Shown here: one piece after another, positions 1-8,793 of the stretch
Layout: each line of letters starts with the position of its first letter
Position numbering within the stretch: the first letter of the stretch is position 1
NCBI GenBank assembly: GCA_001464695.1
Contig: LNDQ01000108.1
Coordinates: 84,090-148,089, forward strand
DNA from: Betaproteobacteria bacterium Ga0077523
GTDB lineage: Bacteria; Pseudomonadota; Gammaproteobacteria; Burkholderiales; Ga0077523
Direction of reading: 5' to 3'
Length of the DNA: 64,000 nucleotides
Translations under genes and position numbers: made by a program
The notes under the pieces: model-generated
The model's input: only the letters and a program-made list of their open reading frames with translations
Databases searched by the model: none
Told to the model about the DNA's origin: nothing

Positions 1-72
1 AAGCCCATGCCCATGGAGACGCTGGAGAGCATGGATTTCTTCGTGAAGGGTGTGATCGGCAGCGTGAAGTAG
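1..72 (+). CDS. C-terminal end of an unidentified protein (partial)
   Basis: Frame 1 is open from the first base and ends at a TAG at 70-72, giving 23 residues that finish ...FFVKGVIGSVK. The gene begins outside the window. The fragment is too short to assign a family. It is separated from the next gene by a GC-rich hairpin repeat. The call rests only on the open frame running in the direction of the following genes. Confidence 0.45.
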   Translation, partial: KPMPMETLESMDFFVKGVIGSVK

Positions 73-83
73 CGTGCATCGAT

Positions 84-164
84 CTCCCTCACCCTCGGTC
101 CCTCTCCCGGAGGGAGAGGGATGCAAAGCCCCTCGCCCTCCGGGAGAGGGGTTGGGGTGAGGGA
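84..164. repeat. GC-rich dispersed hairpin repeat, type A, copy 1
   Basis: Outer arms TCCCTCACCC and GGGTGAGGGA enclose a second pairing built from CCCTCTCCCGG and GGGAGAGGG. A related copy with the same CCCTCACCC/CTCTCC.GGAGGGAGAGGGG core lies at 42725-42806. It sits between genes and could also act as a transcript-end hairpin. Confidence 0.75.
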
Positions 165-211
165 AACCGCGCACGACATGTCTTGATCGGATTCAACGAA
201 GGAGCACCTCG

Positions 212-1000
212 ATGAGCACCCCGAAATCCCGCAAGAAAGCGATGGGCTCCGCGGCCGCCAACCAGTGGTTGGTGGCCAAAGGCTCTGTCGACATGAGCCG
301 CAGCATCCCGCGCGTGGTGCGCAAGGTGAAGATCGCCGCGCAGCCGCAGAATGTCGTCGTGGACGCCAACAAGTCCGCACTGGTCATCGTCGACATGCAG
401 AACGACTTCTGCGCTCAAGGCGGCTATCTCGACTATCGCGGTGTCGACTACAAGGCGGATCGCAAGCCGATCCGCCCGCTGGCGAAGCTGGTGCCGCTGC
501 TGCGCAAGGCGCAGGTACCGATCATCTGGCTCAACTGGGGCGTGCGACCGGATCTGCTCAACACCTATCCCTCCCTGTTGCACGCCCACACCCACGATGG
601 TAGCGGCGCGGGCCTCGGCGAGAAGATCCCCGGGGGCGCACCGATCCTGGTGAAAGGCAGTTGGGGTGCGGCGGTGGTAGACGAGATAAACCCCGGGACA
701 CGCGACATCCATGTCACCAAGTACCGCTTCAGCGGGTTCTGGGACACCGAGCTCGACAGCATCCTGCGCAACCTCGGTTTGACGACACTGTTCTTCGCGG
801 GCGTCAACGCGGACCAATGCGTGATGACGACCTTGCAGGACGCCTCGTTCCTCGGCTACGACGTGCTGATGCTGGAGGACTGCGTCGCCACCACCTCGCC
901 GGACTACTGCATGCAGGCGACGATCTACAACGTGAACCTGCTGTTCGGCTTTACCACCGATTCGAAGGCACTGGCTAGCGGCCTGGCGGCGGCGAAGTGA
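212..1000 (+). CDS. Isochorismatase-family cysteine hydrolase, RutB-like
   Basis: Probable amidohydrolase of the isochorismatase superfamily, 262 aa, closest in pattern to ureidoacrylate amidohydrolase RutB. The expected catalytic triad is visible: Asp61 in VDMQND, Lys170 in VTKYRFSGFW and Cys203 in GVNADQC. The spacing 61/170/203 equals that of the RutB triad as I remember it (24/133/166). The N-terminal 36 or so residues extend beyond RutB. The start is an ATG following GGAGCACCTCG. The gene overlaps the downstream RidA-family gene by 4 nt (GTGA), mirroring the RutB-RutC pairing, but no rutA-type oxygenase is in the window. A related amidase substrate (biuret, carbamoyl compounds) cannot be excluded. 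Confidence 0.88.
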   Translation: MSTPKSRKKAMGSAAANQWLVAKGSVDMSRSIPRVVRKVKIAAQPQNVVVDANKSALVIVDMQNDFCAQGGYLDYRGVDYKADRKPIRPLAKLVPLLRKAQVPIIWLNWGVRPDLLNTYPSLLHAHTHDGSGAGLGEKIPGGAPILVKGSWGAAVVDEINPGTRDIHVTKYRFSGFWDTELDSILRNLGLTTLFFAGVNADQCVMTTLQDASFLGYDVLMLEDCVATTSPDYCMQATIYNVNLLFGFTTDSKALASGLAAAK

Positions 1001-1461
1001 GCCGCATCGAGGCAAAGCTGGCGGAACTGGGGCTGGAACTCCCACGACCGCCCGTGCCTATTGCGAACTTCGTGCCGTTCACCGCAACCGGCAATCTGGT
1101 GTTTCTGGCGGGCCAGGTGAACGAATGGAACGGCACGGTGCCGTTCGTGGGCAAGCTGGGAGAAGTCTTTGACGTGGAAGCTGGTGTCAAGGCAGCGCGA
1201 TTGTGTGCGCTCAACCTGCTCGCTTGCCTCAAGCTCGCATGCGACGGTGATCTCGATCGCGTGACGCGCTGCATCCGCCTGGGCGGGTTCGTGAACTGCG
1301 CGCCCGAGTTCGGCTTCGCGCCGGCCGTGGTGAATGGTGCCTCGGATCTGATCGTGGCCGTGCTCGGCGATGCCGGCCGTCATGCGCGCACGGCAGTGGG
1401 CGTGGCGTCCCTCCCGCGGAATGCGGCGGTGGAGGTGGATGGGATTTTCGAGGTGGGGTGA
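997..1461 (+). CDS. RidA/YjgF-family protein
   Basis: Member of the RidA (YjgF/YER057c/UK114) family, 154 aa, cytosolic. Family members hydrolyse reactive enamine/imine intermediates or, as RutC, act on aminoacrylate. The pattern GNLVFLAGQVNEWNGTV...GKLGEVFDVEAGVKAARLCALNLLACLK is typical of the longer RidA subgroup (about 150 aa), and the C-terminal RTAVGVASLPRNAAVEVDGIFEV is the conserved tail. The GTG start overlaps the TGA stop of the RutB-like gene, so the two are almost certainly translationally coupled and probably act in sequence on one nitrogen compound. A type B repeat follows immediately. Confidence 0.93.
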   Translation: MSRIEAKLAELGLELPRPPVPIANFVPFTATGNLVFLAGQVNEWNGTVPFVGKLGEVFDVEAGVKAARLCALNLLACLKLACDGDLDRVTRCIRLGGFVNCAPEFGFAPAVVNGASDLIVAVLGDAGRHARTAVGVASLPRNAAVEVDGIFEVG

Positions 1462-1466
1462 CGTTG

Positions 1467-1597
1467 CCCCCACCCTGGCCCTCCCCTGGCAAAGGTGGGC
1501 GCTGCGCTGCCCCCATCCCAACCTTCCCCCACCAAAGGTGGGGGAAGGGGTGTACGTCCCCTCCCCCGGCTTTGCCGGGGGAGGGTTAGGGTGGGGG
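1467..1597. repeat. GC-rich dispersed repeat, type B, copy 1 (complete)
   Basis: Composite element with inner hairpins CCCCCGGC-TTT-GCCGGGGG and CCCCCACC-AAA-GGTGGGGG and outer ends CCCCCACCCTGGCCCTCC / GGGTTAGGGTGGGGG. Related copies are at 19083-19180, 22750-22815 and 25730-25818. It lies between convergent genes here, so it may serve as a bidirectional terminator. Confidence 0.85.
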
Positions 1598-1604
1598 CCC
1601 GCCG

Positions 1605-1901
1605 CTAAACCAACCGCTCCTTGTTGAAAAACGCCTTCCGCCACCTCGTCACCGTCACCTTCTGGAACAGCCCCGCCTTGGTGAACGGATCCTCGTTGAT
1701 GAACTTCTCGGCTTCCGCGCGGCTGTCGGTGTCGACGATCAGCACGCCGCCATTGCCGCCCGTGCCGTCGTCATCGATCAAGGCCCCCGCTGCCAGCAGC
1801 AGGTTCTGATGCTTGGTGAGGTACTCGAGATGGGCGGGGCGCGCTTCGGCGCGCACCGCTGCGCTGTTCGGTTTGTCCTGCGTCTGGATCACGTACGGCA
1901 T
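1605..1901 (-). CDS. YciI-family protein
   Basis: 98-aa cytosolic protein of the YciI family (dimeric ferredoxin-like fold). Visible marks are the N-terminal MPYVIQTQDKP, RPAHLEYL in the position of the family's conserved histidine, a central GGVLIVDTDSRAEAEKFINEDPFTKAGLF and a C-terminal VTVTRWRKAF. The EDPF motif is a YciI hallmark. The start is an ATG behind a strong GGGAGGAGA site. Catalytic function is unknown for most members; some take part in degradation pathways. It is convergent with the RutB/RidA pair across the type B repeat. Confidence 0.92.
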   Translation of the reverse strand: MPYVIQTQDKPNSAAVRAEARPAHLEYLTKHQNLLLAAGALIDDDGTGGNGGVLIVDTDSRAEAEKFINEDPFTKAGLFQKVTVTRWRKAFFNKERLV

Positions 1902-2010
1902 GGGGTCTCCTCCCTCATGGATGAACGAAGCCCCGTATCGTAACCCGCACGCGGTCGCCCATGGACTCGAGTCCCGCTATGCTCGCGGGTCTTCCACCAC
2001 CCGCGCCCGC

Positions 2011-2910
2011 ATGAACACCACCACCGCCACCCTCTACGTCGCCATGTGCCTCGTATGGGGCCTGTCGTGGATCGCGATCAAGACCGGCGTGGATGCGGTG
2101 CCGCCGCTCTTCTTCGCGGCATGCCGCTTCCTGGTGGCCGGCGCACTGCTGTTCGCGCTGGCCCATTGGCGCGGATCGCATCTGCCTGCGAAGGCACCCT
2201 GGGGCCGGATCGTCGTGGCCGCGCTGCTGATCAACACCGGATGCTATGCGACCCTCTTCTGGGGCATGCAGTACGTGCCCTCCGGTTTCGCCGGTGTGGT
2301 CAATCTGTCCCTGATTCCTATCACACTGTTCGCGTTCGGCATCTTCTTCGGATTCGAGCGCTTCACGCGCTCGCGCGCGCTGGCGCTGGCACTGGGCGTG
2401 GTCGGCCTGCTGATCCTGATGCGGGCACGGCTCTCGATCGAACCCTCGCCGCGCGCAGTCGCGGGGTCGCTTGCCGTCATCGCCGCCACGTTCTCCTACA
2501 GCCTGGGCTCGGTGCTGAGCCGCCCCCTGCTCGACCAGGTACCGTCCCTGGCGCTGGCCGCCGTCCACAACGTCATCGGCGGCGCCGGTCTGGCGATCCT
2601 GTCGGCTGCGTTCGAGCACGTGACCATCGAAGACGTGCGGCGGCTCGCCGACCCGCCGGTAGCCGCGAGTCTCGCCTTCCTCATTCTGTTCGCTTCACTC
2701 GTGGCATTCACGGTGTTCCTGCGCCTGCTGCGCGATTGGGGACCTTATCGCGCCGGCACCTATGCCTTCGTCTCGCCGATCATCGCCGTCGGCGTGGGCA
2801 TGGCGCTCGCCGGGGAGCGCTACACCCCACTCGAGTTCCTCGGTGCGGCGCTGATGCTGTTGGCAGTGGGCATGAGCTTGAGACCAGCCCGCCCGAAAAT
2901 GCGACCATAG
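2011..2910 (+). CDS. EamA-family (DMT superfamily) permease
   Basis: Inner-membrane transporter of 299 aa with about ten hydrophobic segments arranged as two EamA repeats. Recognisable features are the N-terminal YVAMCLVWGLSWIAIKTGVDAVPPLFFAACRFLVAGALL, the end of repeat one (LVGLLILM-type segment) and the second-repeat tail YAFVSPIIAVGVGMALAGERYTP. The open frame extends further upstream, but the ATG at 2011 begins the first membrane helix and avoids overlap with the divergent yciI promoter. Members export amino acids and other metabolites; the substrate here is unknown. The next gene starts 5 nt after the stop. Confidence 0.92.
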   Translation: MNTTTATLYVAMCLVWGLSWIAIKTGVDAVPPLFFAACRFLVAGALLFALAHWRGSHLPAKAPWGRIVVAALLINTGCYATLFWGMQYVPSGFAGVVNLSLIPITLFAFGIFFGFERFTRSRALALALGVVGLLILMRARLSIEPSPRAVAGSLAVIAATFSYSLGSVLSRPLLDQVPSLALAAVHNVIGGAGLAILSAAFEHVTIEDVRRLADPPVAASLAFLILFASLVAFTVFLRLLRDWGPYRAGTYAFVSPIIAVGVGMALAGERYTPLEFLGAALMLLAVGMSLRPARPKMRP

Positions 2911-2915
2911 CCGCC

Positions 2916-3896
2916 ATGTCTCGCCTCGCCCGTGTCGGCGGCTGGTGCCTGGCTGCACTTCTGGTAGGTGCCGTCGTGTTCGCGCTCGGACCCAGGGCCG
3001 CCGGCGACATCCGCATCGAGCCGGTGGAACTGCCGGCCGACCTGGAACCGTGGCTCGTGCAGTCCGAGGCACGCTTCTCCGACCTGCGTCCCGATGCAAA
3101 CAAGCGCATCGTCTGGGCCGACCCCGGTACGAGATCGCGCACGCCCTATGCGGTGGTTTACATCCACGGGTTCTCGTCGACCCGCATGGAGACCAGTCCG
3201 CTCGCCGAAACGGTCGCAACGGCCCTCGGTGCGAACCTCTTCTACACCCGGCTGACCGGGCACGGTCGCAGCGAAGACGCCATGGGAGAGGCGACCCTGG
3301 GCGCATGGATCTATGACGCGCTCGAGGCCTACGCGATCGGCCAGCGTCTCGGCGACAGGATCGTCGTGATCGGCACCTCCACCGGTGGCGGTCTCGCCAC
3401 CCTGCTCGCGGCGCGTCCGGAGGCCCGCGACATGCACACCCTGGTGCTCATTTCGCCCAACTACGGGGTACGCCAGTGGAACGCTCCCGTCATCCTCTGG
3501 CCCTGGGGCGAACAGATCGCTCGGCTGATCGTCGGCGAGTACCGCACGTGGGAAGCTTCCAACCCGCGCCAGGCCCAGCACTGGACCATGCGCTACCCGG
3601 TGCGCGCCCTGGTGCCCATGATGCAGAGTGTCGCATTGCTGGACGATCTCGATTTCAAGACATTGCGCACGCCGACCCTCGTGTTTTATGCGAATGGCGA
3701 CAAGCTCGTCGATACCCGTGCCATCGAACGGCGCTTTGCGGAACTCGGCTCGATACACAAGCAACTCGAGCTGGTGGATTACGCGGACGATCCGGCTCAG
3801 CACGTGCTGGCGGGCGACATCCTGTCCCCGTCGGCGACCGACCGCATGGCCGCGATCACGACTACCTTCATCCGGACCACGGCAGCGCGGCCGTGA
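2916..3896 (+). CDS. Membrane-anchored or exported alpha/beta hydrolase
   Basis: 326-aa alpha/beta-hydrolase-fold protein. An N-terminal hydrophobic segment (residues about 7-27) acts as a signal or anchor. The oxyanion region is VVYIHGFSSTR, the GHGRS motif follows the third strand, and the nucleophile elbow is GTSTGG, with Ser as the likely nucleophile. The acid is probably the Asp in FYANGDKLVD, and the His is the one in DPAQHVLAGD near the end. The true start is the ATG at 2916, just downstream of the EamA stop; a longer upstream frame is only the shadow of that gene. Substrate unknown; esterase or lipase-like activity is inferred. Confidence 0.88.
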   Translation: MSRLARVGGWCLAALLVGAVVFALGPRAAGDIRIEPVELPADLEPWLVQSEARFSDLRPDANKRIVWADPGTRSRTPYAVVYIHGFSSTRMETSPLAETVATALGANLFYTRLTGHGRSEDAMGEATLGAWIYDALEAYAIGQRLGDRIVVIGTSTGGGLATLLAARPEARDMHTLVLISPNYGVRQWNAPVILWPWGEQIARLIVGEYRTWEASNPRQAQHWTMRYPVRALVPMMQSVALLDDLDFKTLRTPTLVFYANGDKLVDTRAIERRFAELGSIHKQLELVDYADDPAQHVLAGDILSPSATDRMAAITTTFIRTTAARP

Positions 3897-3977
3897 TGCT
3901 GTTCCGACATGCGATCATATGCACCCATTGAACTCGGGCACCACCGTGCTCGTGCCGACGACGCCACCGCTTGATCG

Positions 3978-6899
3978 ATGGACGAACCCGAGCCCCTCCG
4001 GCTGCGTTTCGACACATTCGAACTGGATGAAGGCAACGCCCGCCTGACCCGCGGCGGACAGCCGATCGCGTTGCCGCCAAAGGCGTTCGGCGTCCTGTGC
4101 GCGCTTGCACGCCGTCCCGGCCAGCTCGTGACGAAAAACGCGCTGCTCGACGCCGTCTGGGGCCACCAGCACGTGAGCGAATCGGTGCTGAAGACCACCA
4201 TCAGCGCACTGCGCGTGGCGCTCGCCGATGACGCGAAGCAACCGCGCATCATCGAGACCGCCGCGCGGCGTGGCTACCGCTTCATCGGCGCCAGTGCTTC
4301 GGTACGCCCCGGCGCCGAGCAGACTGCGCTCGTCGATCTGCCCACTGTGTTTCCGTCCGCTGGCCCACCGACCATCGGGCGCCGTCTCACCCGCGATCGC
4401 CTTGCAGACGCATGGAAGAAGGCGTCCGGCGGCCAGCGACAGACCTTTCTCGTGGCGGGCGAGGCCGGAGTCGGCAAGACCACGTTGATCGACAGCTTCG
4501 TTGCGAGCCTGGATCCGATGGCATGCACGCGCGGCCAATGCGTCGAACAGTTCGGTGCCGGCGAACCCTACCTGCCGGTGCTCGAAGCACTGGGATCGTT
4601 GTGTCGCAGCGATCCGGCACTGGTCGCATTGATGCGCAGCACGGCGCCGACGTGGCTCCTGCAGCTGCCGTGGCTGAGCGGCGCAACCGAACGCGAAGCC
4701 CTGCGTCTCGACCTCGCCGGCGCTTCCCAGGACCGGATGCTGCGCGAGTTTGCGGAGCTGACGGCGCTCTACACCGCGCGTCGGCCTCTGGTGCTCGTGA
4801 CCGAAGACCTGCATTGGAGCGATCACGCCACCGTGCGTCTCATCGATCACATGGCGAGGCGTCGAGATCCGGCCCGCTTGCTGTGGATCGCCAGCTTCCG
4901 GCTCGCGGAGATCATCTCCGAGGACCATCCGCTCAAAACACTGCGTCACGAGCTGCGCTTGCACCGCCTGTGCGACGAAGTGGTGCTGGAGCCGTTCTCG
5001 GAAAGCGAGGTGGCGGAGTACATCGATGTCCGTGTGCCCGACAGCCACGCCTCCGAAACATTCGTACGCGCCCTGCATGCTCACACGGACGGCCTGCCGC
5101 TGTTTCTCGCAAGCGTCGTGGACGATCTGATCGGCCAGGGAACGCTCGTCTCCGGCACGACGCCCGCACAGGACAGCGCAGCCGTGGCCGCATTGCAGGT
5201 GCCGGAGAATCTCGTCGGCGTGATCGAGAAGCAGATGGCACGCCTGCCGGCGGACCTCAAGTCGGTACTGAACGCCGGCAGCGTCTGCGGCGTCGAATTC
5301 CGCCCGGTGACGGTGGCGGACGTGCTGGAACAGGACGCGACCTGGGTCACCGAGCGGTGCGAGGCTCTCGTACGGCGGCATCCATGGTTGCGCGAACTCG
5401 CCGTGAGCCGCTTGCCCGACGGTTCGCTCGATGCGCGCTACGGCTTCCGGCATGCGCTCTATCAGCATGTGCTGCATCAGGGCATCGGTGCCGTCACCCG
5501 GGCGCAGTGGCACCGCAGCGTGGCGCTATCGCTGGAACGCGACCGCTCGGCTGGCGTGCCGGTCGCGGCCGCGGAACTGGCATCGCACTTCGAGAGCGGA
5601 CTCGACCCGATGGCGGCGGCGCGCCACTATGCCGTCGCCGCCGTGAGCGCGTTCGACCATTTCGCACCGATGGAAGTGGTGACGCTCACCGCCCGCGGCC
5701 TGGAGCTGCTGCGGCTATGTCCGGATTCCACGGAACGCCACGCGTTGGAGCTCGCGCTGATCAGTCCGCGCAGCGCCGCCTGCGCGCAGTTGTTCGGGGT
5801 CAACTCGCCGGAAGCGAGCGCCGCGTTCGAACGCGCCCATGCGTTGCACGAACTGCTGCCGGCCATGCCCATGCGCGGCGTGGAGCTCGGCGGCCTGGGC
5901 TGGGTGTTCTGGGCCCGCGGCGAATTCGAGCAGGCGCGCGCGGTGGCGGATCGCCTCATGCAGCTCGGGGAAAGCTGCGACGACGACATGCTCCGCGTCG
6001 CCGCCTGCAACCTCACGGGCTCATCGCTGACCCACCAGGGCAACGTCGTCGAGGGCACGCGCTGGCTGGAACGCGGATTGGAACTCAGCGCGAAGCTCGC
6101 CGCGTCGCCACCGTTCGTGGCCGATCTCGCCGTCTCCATCCGCGTCCGGCTGGCGCTCAACCTGGCCCAGCTCGGCCGGCCCGAACAGGGTCGATCGCAT
6201 TGGGTTCTCGCGATGGAGCGGGCCGATCGCATCGGCCAGCCGTTCACGCAAATGCTGGCCCTGACCTACGGCGCACTCATGGAAGCGAAGATCGGCGACA
6301 CGGAGCGCCTGCTGGGTCATGCCGACGCCTTGCGGAGCAAGCTTGCGCGACACCCGCTCGGGCTGGCCGATGGCTATAGCCGGTGGTTGAAGGGCATCGC
6401 CACAGCGCGTCTGGGTGATCCCGAGACCGGCTACGAACTGATCCGCGCAGGAGTCGAGCACAGCGAGAAGCTCGGCACCATCGGCGGCAGCGCCGCCGGC
6501 ATCGGGTACGGCGCCGAAGCACTGCTGCTGGCGGGTCGCCTGCAGGAGGCGCGCATCCAGATCGACGCCGCATTGCAGCGTGCACGGAGCATCCGTGAAC
6601 CGGTCCACCTGCCCGACCTGCTGTTGATCGAAGCGCGCATCACCGAGGCCGAAGGCGATTCCGCCGCGGCGCGCCGCACGCTCATGGAAGCATTCGAGGA
6701 GGCGGCGCGTCAGGAATCGCTCTGGCTGGAGCTGTGGGCGTCGGTGGGTCTGTACGAACGCGCCGACGCGACACCGGCAGATCGCGATCGCCTCGAAATC
6801 ACCTACGCGCGCCTGCAGGAGGGCTTCGACACGCCCGTCGCGCGCCGGGCCCAGGGGCTCCTGGCGCGTCCCCGATCCGCAAGCACGGCCGCCGGCTGA
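3978..6899 (+). CDS. Large winged-helix transcriptional regulator with AAA/STAND-type ATPase
   Basis: 973-aa cytosolic regulator. Residues about 8-100 form an OmpR/CadC-type winged helix (LPPKAFGVLCALARRPGQLVT..., then ALLDAVWG and TAARRGYRFIG). A linker leads to an ATPase module: Walker A GEAGVGKTT near residue 160 and Walker B LVLVTEDLHWSD near residue 275. The C-terminal half is alpha-helical and TPR-like, as in LuxR/MalT-type signal-transduction ATPases with a swapped DNA-binding domain. No transmembrane segment is visible. It lies upstream of, and points towards, the efflux operon, so it may regulate it; a repeat element separates them. Start: ATG at 3978, which leaves a complete winged helix. 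Confidence 0.9.
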   Translation: MDEPEPLRLRFDTFELDEGNARLTRGGQPIALPPKAFGVLCALARRPGQLVTKNALLDAVWGHQHVSESVLKTTISALRVALADDAKQPRIIETAARRGYRFIGASASVRPGAEQTALVDLPTVFPSAGPPTIGRRLTRDRLADAWKKASGGQRQTFLVAGEAGVGKTTLIDSFVASLDPMACTRGQCVEQFGAGEPYLPVLEALGSLCRSDPALVALMRSTAPTWLLQLPWLSGATEREALRLDLAGASQDRMLREFAELTALYTARRPLVLVTEDLHWSDHATVRLIDHMARRRDPARLLWIASFRLAEIISEDHPLKTLRHELRLHRLCDEVVLEPFSESEVAEYIDVRVPDSHASETFVRALHAHTDGLPLFLASVVDDLIGQGTLVSGTTPAQDSAAVAALQVPENLVGVIEKQMARLPADLKSVLNAGSVCGVEFRPVTVADVLEQDATWVTERCEALVRRHPWLRELAVSRLPDGSLDARYGFRHALYQHVLHQGIGAVTRAQWHRSVALSLERDRSAGVPVAAAELASHFESGLDPMAAARHYAVAAVSAFDHFAPMEVVTLTARGLELLRLCPDSTERHALELALISPRSAACAQLFGVNSPEASAAFERAHALHELLPAMPMRGVELGGLGWVFWARGEFEQARAVADRLMQLGESCDDDMLRVAACNLTGSSLTHQGNVVEGTRWLERGLELSAKLAASPPFVADLAVSIRVRLALNLAQLGRPEQGRSHWVLAMERADRIGQPFTQMLALTYGALMEAKIGDTERLLGHADALRSKLARHPLGLADGYSRWLKGIATARLGDPETGYELIRAGVEHSEKLGTIGGSAAGIGYGAEALLLAGRLQEARIQIDAALQRARSIREPVHLPDLLLIEARITEAEGDSAAARRTLMEAFEEAARQESLWLELWASVGLYERADATPADRDRLEITYARLQEGFDTPVARRAQGLLARPRSASTAAG

Positions 6900-6938
6900 C
6901 CGGCGCCATTCTCCGCAAAGCGTAGCGAAATCAGGCCT

Positions 6939-6980
6939 CAGCCCTCGGGGGGAGGAGGGGCCGCAGGCCCATCGGGGAAC
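6939..6980. repeat. GC-rich dispersed repeat, type C, copy 1
   Basis: Core CCCTCGGGGGGAGG followed by GGGGCCGCAGGCCCATCGGGG. Related units occur at 37549-37588 and twice at 59508-59633. It lies between the large regulator and the efflux operon. Confidence 0.7.
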
Positions 6981-7124
6981 GAAAATGTCAGCCCGCATTG
7001 CTCGGGCCTTCCGGCGCCAGGATCGACCGGAAACCAGACCGAAACCTGACCGTTCCTGAACGACTCGGGGCGCGGCACTCCCTACTCTGCCGGTCATCGA
7101 CAACGACGACCCGTGGAGTTCGCC

Positions 7125-7337
7125 ATGACCCTAAGCCCCCTCACGCGCTATCCGGCCCAGCGCAGCTACGTGCTCAAGCTGGAACGCCATGCCACGCCCG
7201 AACGCGAACGCATCGCGGGCCGGCTGGAGAACATGGCTTCCGGGCATCACTTCGACTTCGGCACCGCGGAGCAGCTCATCGCGTGCCTGGTGCAGGACCT
7301 CGATCTCATGAACCAGGATCAGGAGGACCTGCGATGA
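7125..7337 (+). CDS. Small conserved-looking protein leading the efflux operon
   Basis: 70-aa protein (MTLSPLTRYPAQRSYVLKLE...), no signal peptide or membrane segment, acidic C terminus ending QDLDLMNQDQEDLR. The ATG at 7125 is preceded by GGAG at a good distance; a GTG at 7113 would add four residues. Its TGA stop overlaps the ATG of the outer-membrane component (ATGA), so expression is coupled to the efflux genes. The family is not recognised. It could be a small regulator or accessory factor; nothing in the sequence decides this. Confidence 0.7.
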   Translation: MTLSPLTRYPAQRSYVLKLERHATPERERIAGRLENMASGHHFDFGTAEQLIACLVQDLDLMNQDQEDLR

Positions 7338-8773
7338 CCCCGAATCTGCCCCGTCACGCCCGCACGGCAACGCTCGTTCTGTGCGCCTTGACCATGGCTG
7401 CCTGCGCACCGCTGTCGCCGCGCGCAGGTCATCCCGACATGAAAGCGGCAAGCTTGTATGCCACCGAGAAATCCTTCTCCGGGCCGACGGCACCATGGCC
7501 TGCGGAGACGTGGTGGACGGCATACGGCGATCGACAGCTCGACAGCCTGATCGACGAGGCGCTGCGGGGCGCGCCGAACCTGGCGGTCGCCGAAGCCCGG
7601 CTGCAGCGCGCCGTGGCCTACAGCCAGGTGGCACGCGGCGCGACCCGCCCGCAGGTGAGCGCGAACGGCTCGGCGTCGCAGCAGAAGCAGAGCTACAACT
7701 ACATCACGCCGAGCGCGCTCACGCCGCAAGGCTGGAACGACTACGGCCGTGCGACTCTCGATCTCAACTGGGAGCTCGACTTCTGGGGCAAGAACCGCGC
7801 AGCGCTCGCCGCGGCCACTTCCGATGCCGAGGCTGCACGGGCCGACGTGGCCCAGGCGCGACTGGTCCTCGCCGCATCGATCGCTTCGACCTACGCCGAA
7901 CTGGCGCGCGAATTCGCCGCGCTCGACACTGCGAGGGCTGCACTGGAAGTCCGGACCAAGACCGCCGATCTGTTCCGCCGTCGATACGACAACGGCCTGG
8001 AAACGCTCGGCAGCGTGCGCGGCGTCGAAGCCCGCCGGGCCGCGGCCGAGGCGGAAGTGCTCGCCGTCGAGGAACGCATCGGTCTGCAGCGCAATCGCCT
8101 CGCCGCGCTGATGGGTGCGGGGCCGGATCGCGGGCTGCAGATCGCCCGTCCGGTGATCGACCTCAGCCGACCCGTCGGATTGCCGCCGCAGGTCGCCGCC
8201 GATCTCATCGGTCGCCGCCCCGACGTGACCGCTGCCCGCCTGCGTGCCGAAGCCGCATCGAAGCGCATCCGCCAGGCCCAGGCCGCGTTCTATCCGAACG
8301 TGAACCTCATGGCCTTCGCCGGCGTGCAATCGCTCGGCCTCGACAACCTCGCGCGGAACGGGTCGTCCATCGGCAGCGTCGGCCCGGCGATTTCGCTGCC
8401 AATCTTCGACGGCGGTCGACTGCGCGGCCAACTGAATGGCGCCGAGGCCGAGTACGCCGAAGCCGTCGCCAACTATGACCGCGCGCTGGTGCAGGCACTG
8501 CAGGACGTCGCCGACGTCACCGTCAGCCGCAACGCGCTCGGTGGTCAGCTCACGAAGACCGGCGAGGCGGTCGATGCGGCGCGCGCGGCGTGGCGCATCC
8601 AGAACAGCCGCTACGAAGGCGGCCTCTCGACCTACCTCGACGTGCTGTCCGCGGAAGACAGCCTGCTCGAGAGCCTGCGGACTCTAACCGACCTTCAGTC
8701 GCGGACTTTCACGCTCGACGTCGCGCTCAACCGGGCGCTCGGCGGCGGGTACTCGACCACCACCCAGCAATGA
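7334..8773 (+). CDS. Outer-membrane efflux lipoprotein, NodT/OprM family
   Basis: 479-aa outer-membrane channel subunit. The N terminus carries a signal peptide and lipobox LTMAAC, giving a lipid-modified cysteine. The mature region has the two TolC-like repeats: WWTAYGDRQLDSLIDEAL, ANLDLNWELDFWG-type strands, and in the second half ISLPIFDGGRLRGQLNGAEAEYAEAVANYD and YEGGLSTYLDVL. AGGAGG at 7321 precedes the ATG. Together with the next two genes it forms a tripartite pump spanning both membranes. This order (OMP first, then adaptor, then DHA2 pump) is common in Burkholderiales. Confidence 0.95.
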   Translation: MTPNLPRHARTATLVLCALTMAACAPLSPRAGHPDMKAASLYATEKSFSGPTAPWPAETWWTAYGDRQLDSLIDEALRGAPNLAVAEARLQRAVAYSQVARGATRPQVSANGSASQQKQSYNYITPSALTPQGWNDYGRATLDLNWELDFWGKNRAALAAATSDAEAARADVAQARLVLAASIASTYAELAREFAALDTARAALEVRTKTADLFRRRYDNGLETLGSVRGVEARRAAAEAEVLAVEERIGLQRNRLAALMGAGPDRGLQIARPVIDLSRPVGLPPQVAADLIGRRPDVTAARLRAEAASKRIRQAQAAFYPNVNLMAFAGVQSLGLDNLARNGSSIGSVGPAISLPIFDGGRLRGQLNGAEAEYAEAVANYDRALVQALQDVADVTVSRNALGGQLTKTGEAVDAARAAWRIQNSRYEGGLSTYLDVLSAEDSLLESLRTLTDLQSRTFTLDVALNRALGGGYSTTTQQ

Positions 8774-8793
8774 TCAACCAGGAGGAACCCAGC

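Noticed and set aside
997..1461. RidA gene as stand-alone YjgF unrelated to its neighbour
   Set aside because: The 4-nt overlap with the RutB-like gene and the known RutB-RutC pairing argue for joint function.
3915..5513. 532-codon open frame on the minus strand
   Set aside because: Lies antisense inside the large winged-helix/ATPase gene. The forward protein shows clear domains, and the minus frame is low complexity in the way GC-rich antisense frames usually are.
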